A stretch of 10,732 nt of DNA, taken from contig PWQG01000144.1 of NCBI GenBank assembly GCA_003556835.1, forward strand, positions 1 through 10,732, given 5' to 3'. Every line of letters starts with the position of its first letter. The first letter of the stretch is position 1. The position numbers and the translations under genes are program-made. The DNA comes from Gammaproteobacteria bacterium (lineage in GTDB: Bacteria > Pseudomonadota > Gammaproteobacteria > Pseudomonadales > Pseudohongiellaceae). Positions 1 through 4,542 of the stretch are shown here, piece after piece. Below the pieces are notes generated by a model. That model did not search any database, was not told the origin of the DNA, and saw only the letters and a program-made list of their open reading frames with translations.

Positions 1-83
1 TAGATGGCGCGCACCGCGGTGTAGAAGCGCGAGTAATCGAACATGTCGACAGTCTGGAACAGAGGCTCATCTACCGTGGCCTC
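1..83 (-). pseudogene. Continuation of the RND exporter frame beyond the in-frame stop (partial)
   Basis: Reading the minus strand past the TAA at 84-86 in the same frame gives 27 stop-free codons to the window edge, starting EATVDEPLFQTVDMFD and then YSRFYTAVRAI. The mix of acidic and aromatic residues suits the periplasmic loop of an RND exporter better than untranslated sequence. The piece is therefore probably the rest of the gene at 84-803, separated by one premature stop. The remainder of the gene lies outside the window, so it cannot be seen whether further lesions exist. Confidence 0.55.
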
Positions 84-803
84 TTAGTCAAAGGCCAGGT
101 CGAAGCTGTCCGGGTCATCAAAGGCGGAAAAGCTGTCACCGAGGCTGACCTCAGCCTGGTCGACGGCGGCCACGAACCCGTCGACCGGATCGGCGCCAAA
201 GGTGGTCTGGATCAGGATGGCACCATAGCGGCCGTCGTCGGAGAACCAGGCCAGACGCAGATCATCCTGTGCCAGGGCGCGCTCACGGATCTGCTGCAGC
301 TCTTGCGGGTCGGTCGGGATCTGCTCGGGTACCAGTCGCACCGAGCGCAGCATGTCGCCCTCGCTCTGCTGGATCCGCAGGGTGGTCAGCGACTGCACCC
401 GACGGATCCGGGACAACGCCGTGACATCGACCCGGTTGCCATTGATGCGTTCCGGCAACTCATCTGCCGTGACCTCGTGCCAGTTGCGCAGGCGCCGGGT
501 CAGTTCCTGGGTCGCTTGCAGCGAACGGGCCGAGAATATGTCGTCATCGGCGGCGCGATACACCAGGAATACCGAGTCATCACCGCCGAACTGGCTGCGG
601 AACTCGTTCAGTGCCCGGATGGCCGGATCACGCTGGTCAATGAAATTGTCCAGCGTCATGTCCAGGCTGGTGCGTGTGGCCGAGGTCCAGGCCAGCAGCA
701 GGCTGGTCAGGGTGATGAGCAGCAGAATGGGCCAGCGATACCGGATCACAAACGCCGGGGTCCGGGAAAACAGGCGGCTCAGCCACAGGAGTGTGCCATC
801 CAT
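84..803 (-). CDS. RND/MMPL-family exporter, N-terminal part, ended by an in-frame stop
   Basis: The 239 codons read as the start of an RND-superfamily exporter of the large MMPL/HAE3-like type. There is a basic N-terminus, one hydrophobic helix at about residues 24-42 (WPILLLITLTSLLLAW), then the first periplasmic domain with the usual start (SLDMTLDNFI, then DSVFLVYRA at about 77-85). Members of this family normally run to roughly 750-900 residues with two sets of membrane helices, so this is only the first quarter. The ATG at 801-803 is the only possible start in this stretch, because an in-frame TGA lies two codons upstream; a weak GAGAG sits 7 bases before it. The TAA at 84-86 breaks the frame, but sensible coding continues to base 1. 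I infer a nonsense mutation, a base error or, less likely, a genuine short protein. The transported substrate is unknown. Confidence 0.75.
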   Translation of the reverse strand: MDGTLLWLSRLFSRTPAFVIRYRWPILLLITLTSLLLAWTSATRTSLDMTLDNFIDQRDPAIRALNEFRSQFGGDDSVFLVYRAADDDIFSARSLQATQELTRRLRNWHEVTADELPERINGNRVDVTALSRIRRVQSLTTLRIQQSEGDMLRSVRLVPEQIPTDPQELQQIRERALAQDDLRLAWFSDDGRYGAILIQTTFGADPVDGFVAAVDQAEVSLGDSFSAFDDPDSFDLAFD

Positions 804-819
804 ACATCAACTCTCTGTC

Positions 820-854
820 CGGCTCTGCCCTGGGTTCGGCAGGGCCGTTTTTTT
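820..854 (+). terminator. Intrinsic-terminator-like hairpin facing the plus strand
   Basis: Bases 820-829 (CGGCTCTGCC) pair with 838-847 (GGCAGGGCCG) over ten positions, one of them a G-U pair, around an 8-base loop. Seven T follow at once (848-854). Read on the plus strand this is a textbook Rho-independent terminator. On the minus strand the A run precedes the hairpin and the G-U becomes an A-C mismatch, so it fits termination in that direction poorly. Both flanking genes are on the minus strand, so the gene it would serve is not obvious. It also lies in the leader of the RND gene. Confidence 0.5.
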
Positions 855-894
855 ATTGTTGTTGTCGATCCGGGGTCTACTGTCGGCAATCCGT

Positions 895-1212
895 TCAGGA
901 GCAGCGGTAGATGCCGAAGGTCTGACGCCCCTCCCTGATCGGAGACTCCACCACCACGTGGCTGGCTTCCATGTCTCCGGCTTCGTTTCTGGCCAGGCGG
1001 ATGAGTTCTTCCTGCAGTTGCCGGGCACTGCGCTGCACAAAACCGATGCTGTCCATGGCATTCACGTTTGCTGTTCCCACGCGGGGACAGTCACCGACTT
1101 CGGAGGGGGTGGCGACAGCCACCTGCTCTGCGGCCTCGGTGAGCTGGACCCAGTCGGTCCGGCAAGCGGTCAGGAGGATACTGATGAGAAGTACAATTAC
1201 CAGGCGGGTCAT
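895..1212 (-). CDS. Small outer-membrane-type lipoprotein, DUF4156-like
   Basis: The 105-residue product starts with a short hydrophobic signal peptide and a lipobox (LLTAC, Cys17), so it should be lipidated and held in the inner or outer membrane, facing the periplasm. There is no Asp directly after the Cys, so outer-membrane sorting is likely. The mature part carries the pattern I associate with DUF4156: W-V-x-L-T near the start, a V-x-x-C-x-x-x-G-x segment (VGDCPRVGTANV), a QEELIRLARNEAGDMEASHVVV segment and a final YRC. The two mature cysteines, near positions 42 and 104, could form a disulfide. The start at 1212 is fixed by GGAGG a few bases upstream. No biochemical function is known to me for the family. 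It shares a control region with the operon that diverges at 1421. Confidence 0.8.
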   Translation of the reverse strand: MTRLVIVLLISILLTACRTDWVQLTEAAEQVAVATPSEVGDCPRVGTANVNAMDSIGFVQRSARQLQEELIRLARNEAGDMEASHVVVESPIREGRQTFGIYRCS

Positions 1213-1222
1213 GATTTCCTCC

Positions 1223-1237
1223 GCTGCCCGGGGCAGC
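1223..1237. repeat. 15-bp perfect palindrome GCTGCCC-G-GGGCAGC
   Basis: Bases 1223-1229 are the exact reverse complement of 1231-1237 around a single G. It lies between the predicted lipoprotein start point and its ribosome binding site, so it could be an operator. With a one-base centre it would need to open a few pairs to fold as an RNA hairpin. Confidence 0.5.
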
Positions 1238-1251
1238 CATTAGTGACTTGG

Positions 1252-1281
1252 ATTATCATTGAAGCACGTGGATGCAGACAA
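1252..1281 (-). promoter_or_regulatory. Sigma70-like promoter for the lipoprotein gene
   Basis: On the minus strand GATAAT (plus 1252-1257, 5 of 6 consensus bases) lies 18 bases downstream of TTGTCT (plus 1276-1281, 4 of 6). The predicted start point is about 1245, leaving a leader of roughly 33 bases before the ATG at 1212. The CRP-like site at 1301-1316 would be centred near -63, close to the -61.5 of class I CRP promoters. A perfect TTGACA also occurs (plus 1284-1289), but it is 26 bases from this -10 and has no matching -10 of its own. Confidence 0.4.
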
Positions 1282-1300
1282 GTTGTCAACGAAGTCGTAA

Positions 1301-1316
1301 TGTGAACTGCATCACA
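1301..1316. promoter_or_regulatory. CRP/Vfr-type binding site, TGTGA-N6-TCACA
   Basis: The sequence TGTGAACTGCATCACA matches the symmetric CRP core in all ten conserved positions with the correct 6-base spacer. CRP homologues (CRP, Vfr, Clp) are common in gammaproteobacteria. It is 89 bases upstream of the lipoprotein ATG on one side and 105 bases upstream of the SDR ATG on the other, so it could act on either or both. The match is seen; binding is inferred. Confidence 0.6.
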
Positions 1317-1323
1317 GTCGCGG

Positions 1324-1336
1324 TGGAATTATTCCA
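1324..1336. repeat. 13-bp perfect palindrome TGGAATTATTCCA
   Basis: TGGAAT and ATTCCA are exact reverse complements around a central T. It lies between the CRP-like site and the SDR gene and is a candidate operator for an unidentified regulator. Confidence 0.35.
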
Positions 1337-1353
1337 TGGCCTGCTCGAAGATG

Positions 1354-1371
1354 ACACAGTGGCGTCTGTGT
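1354..1371. repeat. Inverted repeat ACACAG-N6-CTGTGT
   Basis: Two exact 6-base half-sites are separated by 6 bases, with overall spacing like that of a dimeric helix-turn-helix regulator site. It ends 49 bases before the SDR start codon, in the region where a promoter for the 1421-4007 operon should lie. I could not find a convincing -35/-10 pair for that operon. Confidence 0.35.
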
Positions 1372-1420
1372 TACCATCCGCTGTGCAAAAGCGCAGGCGT
1401 CATTGAAGCAAGGAGAAAGC

Positions 1421-2152
1421 ATGCAGGTCCCGGGAAACGCACTGGAAGGTAAGAACGTGGTGGTCATTGGGGGTACTTCCGGTATCGGCCTGGCAACCGC
1501 CATGACAGCGGCTGGCCTGGGTGCCAGGGTGACTGCTGGGGGCCGCTCGGAAGAGCATCTGGAGAAGGCCAGGCAGCAGGCCGGTAGCGATATACAATTC
1601 GTGCAGATCGACACACATGACGATCAGGGCCTGGAAAAACTGTTTTCCTCGATAGGTGGTATTGATCACCTGGTATCGGCTGCCACTGGTGGTTCGCGCA
1701 CGCTCAAACCACTGGTCGAGCAGAGCGAGGAGGAGTTCCAGGCCGCTTTCGGCAAGCTCTGGGGTTATGCCAAGGTGGCCCGGCTGGGAGCGAAGCATGT
1801 CGCGGATGATGGTTCCATCACTTTTGTCAGTGGCGCACCCGCTCGCAAGTTCCGACCCAATATGGGCGCGCTGAGTTGTGTTGGCGGCGCGGTGGAAAAC
1901 CTGGTCCGTTGCCTGGCAAAGGAGCTGGCGCCCGTGCGGGTCAATGTGGTTTCGCCCGGCATCATCGACACCGCCCTGTTCGACTGGATGGGTGATGAAA
2001 AGAGCGAGCGGGTGGCCCAGATGACCAAGGGGCAATTGATTCCACGGATCGGACGTCCCGAGGAAGTGGCCAGTGCGCTGATCTATCTGATGCAGAACGG
2101 ATATGCCACCGGTACCACGGTGGACGTGGACGGCGGACAGCTGTTGGGCTGA
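1421..2152 (+). CDS. SDR-fold protein lacking the catalytic Tyr and Lys
   Basis: The 243 residues have the short-chain dehydrogenase Rossmann fold. The nucleotide-binding GGTSGIG is at 17-23. A GR pair after the second strand (Gly41-Arg42) suggests NADP(H) rather than NAD(H). The late signature VRVNVVSPGIIDT is at 172-184, and a C-terminal DVDGG closes the domain. The active site is odd: the YxxxK motif is absent. Aligning AVEN (157-160) with the usual position puts Leu151 where Tyr is expected and Gly155 where Lys is expected, although Ser137 remains. NNAG is also changed, to SAAT (86-89). A set of SDR-like proteins with this altered site exists, and their chemistry is unclear to me. The start is set at 1421 by AGGAG at 1411-1415; a TTG at 1403 is in frame but lacks such support. 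It is the first gene of the operon running to 4007. Confidence 0.88.
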   Translation: MQVPGNALEGKNVVVIGGTSGIGLATAMTAAGLGARVTAGGRSEEHLEKARQQAGSDIQFVQIDTHDDQGLEKLFSSIGGIDHLVSAATGGSRTLKPLVEQSEEEFQAAFGKLWGYAKVARLGAKHVADDGSITFVSGAPARKFRPNMGALSCVGGAVENLVRCLAKELAPVRVNVVSPGIIDTALFDWMGDEKSERVAQMTKGQLIPRIGRPEEVASALIYLMQNGYATGTTVDVDGGQLLG

Positions 2153-2203
2153 ATGTTGCAGGAATGGCGGTGGGGTGCACTAATAATAAAAGGAAAAAGG
2201 CAA

Positions 2204-2899
2204 GTGAAAGAGCAAACATCGACGATGACGCTGGTCGAGGCAATCGAGCAGCGCCGATCGGTACGCGGTTTTCTTGACAGGCCGGTACCGGAAGCGACCC
2301 TCCAGCAGATTTTCGAACTCGCCGGTCGCGCGCCTTCAAACTGTAACGTCCAGCCCTGGAAAGTATATGTCGCCAGCGGATCATTGCGTGATCAACTGCG
2401 GGATGCGATGACCGAGCGGGTCCGGCAGGGCGTTCCGAAAAATCCCGACTACGAATATCGTGGTGATTTCGTCGGCGAATACCGCAAGCGCCAGGTGGAA
2501 TGTGCCGTGGCCATGTACTCGGAAATGGGAATCACACGTGAGGACCGGGAAGGCCGGGAGTACGCGGTGTTGCGTAACTACCGTTTCTTTGATGCGCCGC
2601 ATATGGCCTTCGTGGGCATGGACCGCTCCTTCGGCACCACCGTGGCGGTGGATGTGGGCATGTATGCCCAGACCCTGATGCTGGCCATGACCGCTTTTGG
2701 TGTTGGCAGTTGTCCCATGGGCACCATGCGCGATTATCCGGACCTGGTGCGGGACGCCTTTGGCATCGAAGAGGATATTGGCATTCTTTTTGGCATCGCC
2801 TTCGGTTATGAGGACCCTGAGGTGCCGGCCAATCGTACGCGTACGAGCCGGGACCCCGTAGCAGCCAATGTCCAGATTCGTGAGAGGGCAGCACGATGA
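2204..2899 (+). CDS. Nitroreductase-family FMN oxidoreductase
   Basis: The product (231 residues from the GTG at 2204) belongs to the nitroreductase superfamily: homodimeric FMN flavoproteins that use NAD(P)H to reduce nitro groups, quinones or activated double bonds. Visible signatures are RRSVRGF at 17-23 (FMN phosphate contacts), APSNCNVQPWKVYV at 43-56, the helix and turn FGVGSCPMG at 165-173, and IAFGYEDPE at 198-206. The length is usual for the family. The substrate cannot be read from sequence. The frame is open back to an ATG at 2153, directly after the SDR stop. AGGA at 2191-2194, nine bases before the GTG, favours 2204; an ATG at 2225 has a poor ribosome site but also fits the domain. 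The stop overlaps the next gene (ATGA), so translation is probably coupled and the enzyme may act with its neighbours. Confidence 0.88.
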   Translation: MKEQTSTMTLVEAIEQRRSVRGFLDRPVPEATLQQIFELAGRAPSNCNVQPWKVYVASGSLRDQLRDAMTERVRQGVPKNPDYEYRGDFVGEYRKRQVECAVAMYSEMGITREDREGREYAVLRNYRFFDAPHMAFVGMDRSFGTTVAVDVGMYAQTLMLAMTAFGVGSCPMGTMRDYPDLVRDAFGIEEDIGILFGIAFGYEDPEVPANRTRTSRDPVAANVQIRERAAR

Positions 2900-3393
2900 G
2901 CCTGAAACCGGTTGTATTGATCTACGACATCGACAACGCCCTGGTCGACGATGTGGCCGCGGAGGTGGGGCTCACGGGCCTGTATACCACCATCAACACC
3001 TATAACGAAGCCAATGCCATGGATGCCTTGCATCAATACAATCGTGGTTTTGGCCTGCTGAGCAACAAACTGTCCTGCATCATTTCCGGCTGGAACGGTC
3101 ATCGCAAACCCCGCGAGCAGTTTCTTTATCGGGTGCGGGCCGAGGAGCGCCGCAGTCCGTTCCGCCGACCGACGCCGTTCATCATCGTGACCGAGGATCA
3201 CCGGAGCGATCTGAAGATGCGGGCGCTCGACCCGAAACAGGGCGCCGTCTGCGCCTATCTGGACCGGGAGGATTTCAAGGGTGAACTGGCTGAAGTGCTC
3301 CGGCAGGTGGTGTATTCTGAACGGGCCAGTGCCCTCAATGCGGCTGCGTGGTCGGCTTTGCGTGAGCAGGCGGAGCCGGCGGAGAGCGTCTGA
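2896..3393 (+). CDS. Stand-alone receiver-like (pseudo response regulator) protein
   Basis: I do not recognise a named family, but the 165 residues alternate strand and helix like a CheY receiver domain: strand VVLIYDID (6-13), strand YTTINTY (30-36), strand LSCIIS (59-64), strand PFIIVTED (94-101) and strand AVCAYLD (117-123), followed by a helix EDFKGELAEVLRQVV. Thr99 fits the conserved Thr/Ser of strand 4. The phospho-acceptor Asp expected at the end of strand 3 is Ser64, one of the two acidic residues after strand 1 is Ile12, and the strand-5 Lys is not in the usual YLxKP setting. About 25 mostly basic residues (69-93) are inserted before strand 4. No output domain follows. It probably cannot be phosphorylated in the usual way and may work as a protein-protein adaptor. 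The start overlaps the nitroreductase stop by four bases. The fold call is by eye. Confidence 0.75.
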   Translation: MSLKPVVLIYDIDNALVDDVAAEVGLTGLYTTINTYNEANAMDALHQYNRGFGLLSNKLSCIISGWNGHRKPREQFLYRVRAEERRSPFRRPTPFIIVTEDHRSDLKMRALDPKQGAVCAYLDREDFKGELAEVLRQVVYSERASALNAAAWSALREQAEPAESV

Positions 3394-3431
3394 TACGGTA
3401 ACGCCAAGGACCAAGGGGGACCGGTATCAGT

Positions 3432-4007
3432 ATGTCAAAATTCGAATTCATCATGATGTTCGTGTCGGTGGTCGTGGCTTTTGCCATGGCCGAACTGCTG
3501 ATGGGCTGGGGGCGGATCATCCGCTACAAGCACCGGGTGAGAAGGCCCTGGATGCTGGCTGGCTGGTCGATCTGGCTGTTGATCATCATGACCTACCACT
3601 ACCTGGGTTTCTGGGAGTACCAGGCTCACGATTTTGTCATGGTGGGGCCGATGGTCCTGTTCCTGTCGGCCCCCATCATGCTGGTGCTGCTGACCTTTGT
3701 GTTGACGCCGGAAATCCGCTACTACCGCAATCTTGACCTGCAGGATCATTATTTCCAGACCAAAAACTGGTTTTTTGTGATGGTGTTGCTGTTCCTGCTG
3801 TTGGCGCGTGCCTCTGATCCGCTCCTGCCGAACTACGCGGACATCTGGTTCAGCCGATCATTTGGGTCGATAGTGGTGAGTCTGAGTGTGGTGGGGCTAC
3901 TGTTCACCAATAGGCCACTGGTGCATTACATGGCGCTTTTGTTCAATCTGAGCTATCTGGCGTACGCTTCAACCACCATCGCCGTGCCGGGCATGAGCGC
4001 CTTCTGA
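3432..4007 (+). CDS. Six-helix integral membrane protein of unknown function
   Basis: The 191-residue product is not one I recognise. Six hydrophobic segments are visible at about 5-27, 40-60, 68-91, 112-126, 143-159 and 163-184. The loop between the first two is strongly basic (RIIRYKHRVRRP, 28-39), so by the positive-inside rule it faces the cytoplasm, with both termini outside. Helix 1 holds a buried Glu21, and helix 2 is rich in Trp and Tyr with a His (WSIWLLIIMTYHYLGFW). These are possible sites for ligand, proton or heme contact, but no known motif is present. AAGGGGGA at 3413-3420 lies 11 bases before the ATG. Only 38 bases separate it from the receiver-like gene, so it is probably the last gene of that operon and may be the membrane partner of the soluble proteins. 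Confidence 0.75.
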   Translation: MSKFEFIMMFVSVVVAFAMAELLMGWGRIIRYKHRVRRPWMLAGWSIWLLIIMTYHYLGFWEYQAHDFVMVGPMVLFLSAPIMLVLLTFVLTPEIRYYRNLDLQDHYFQTKNWFFVMVLLFLLLARASDPLLPNYADIWFSRSFGSIVVSLSVVGLLFTNRPLVHYMALLFNLSYLAYASTTIAVPGMSAF

Positions 4008-4037
4008 ACCTGCAGGCAATGAAGGCGCCCGGCATTT
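3985..4037 (+). terminator. Bulged hairpin over the stop codon, probable terminator between convergent genes
   Basis: An 8-bp inner stem (GCGCCTTC 3997-4004 with GAAGGCGC 4021-4028) stacks on a 6-bp outer stem (TGCCGG 3985-3990 with CCGGCA 4029-4034) across a 6-base bulge. The inner loop holds the stop codon of the membrane-protein gene and a CCTGCAGG palindrome. Only three T follow on the plus strand, so termination may be weak. The hairpin lies just beyond the ectC stop and could also protect the 3' end of the ect transcript. Confidence 0.4.
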
Positions 4038-4043
4038 CGCCTG

Positions 4044-4442
4044 TCAGTCTCCCATTGGCTCACCCGGTGCCGGATAGGAGCCATCGGCGAGATGAGTTTC
4101 CCTGCCTGTAACGGGCGGATTGAATACGCAGGCCAGTTTCAGTTCCTTGTGCGCCCAAAGAATGTGCTTGTCATGATTGTCGAGGATGTAGATGGTGCCC
4201 GGTTTAATCTGATGCACCTCGTCGGTGGCCAGGTCCTTGATCTCACCGCTGCCGGACATGCAGTACACCGACTCGAGGTGATTCTTGTAATGCATGTGGG
4301 TCTCGGTGCCCTCGTAGATGGTGGTGATGTGGAAAGAGAAACCCATGTTGTCGTCGGCCAGCAGCATGCGCACACTGTCCCAGGTCTTTGCTTCCACTTT
4401 ACGTTCGGATTTTTGGCAATCTTCGAGTGTACGTATGATCAT
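4044..4442 (-). CDS. ectC: EctC, L-ectoine synthase
   Basis: Ectoine synthase closes the ring of N-gamma-acetyl-L-2,4-diaminobutyrate by loss of water to give ectoine, the last step of the pathway, in the cytoplasm. The 132-residue product is a single small cupin of normal length. It starts with the typical MIIRTLED, has GTETHMHYKNHLESVYC across the first cupin motif, PGTIYILDNHDKH in the second and CVFNPPVTGRETH near the end. The three iron ligands reported for EctC (Glu57, Tyr85, His93) are present at exactly these positions. The frame stays open upstream to 4595, but the start at 4442 is fixed by family alignment and by GGGAG a few bases ahead of the ATG. It is the third gene of ectABC, 100 bases after ectB; that gap holds a strong hairpin. 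The residues after YPAPGEP form a short variable tail. Confidence 0.97.
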   Translation of the reverse strand: MIIRTLEDCQKSERKVEAKTWDSVRMLLADDNMGFSFHITTIYEGTETHMHYKNHLESVYCMSGSGEIKDLATDEVHQIKPGTIYILDNHDKHILWAHKELKLACVFNPPVTGRETHLADGSYPAPGEPMGD

Positions 4443-4478
4443 TTTTATCTCCCAGTTCTGGTACATTCCGAGTTGAAA

Positions 4479-4506
4479 GCAGCGGAGTGATGACTGATTC
4501 CGCTGC
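4479..4506 (-). other. Hairpin in the ectB-ectC intergenic gap
   Basis: GCAGCGGA (4479-4486) is the exact reverse complement of TCCGCTGC (4499-4506), giving an 8-bp GC-rich stem with a 12-base loop in the ect transcript. An inner AGT/ACT can add three more pairs. On the minus strand only three T follow, too few for an efficient terminator, so partial termination, an RNA processing site or a 3' stabiliser for ectAB mRNA are the likely roles. It is the only notable structure in the 100-base gap at 4443-4542. Confidence 0.55.
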
Positions 4507-4542
4507 CTTGTATTTGCCGAAGTCGTAATCCGGCGACGTGGT

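Noticed and set aside
1284..1289. Perfect TTGACA on the minus strand as the lipoprotein -35
   Set aside because: The nearest good -10 is 26 bases away, and the sequence at 17-18 bases has no -10 likeness.
352..1305. Open frame of about 317 codons on the plus strand, antisense to the RND and lipoprotein genes
   Set aside because: It spans two recognisable minus-strand genes, is rich in Ser, Arg and Pro as expected of an antisense frame in GC-rich DNA, lacks a ribosome site and resembles no protein.
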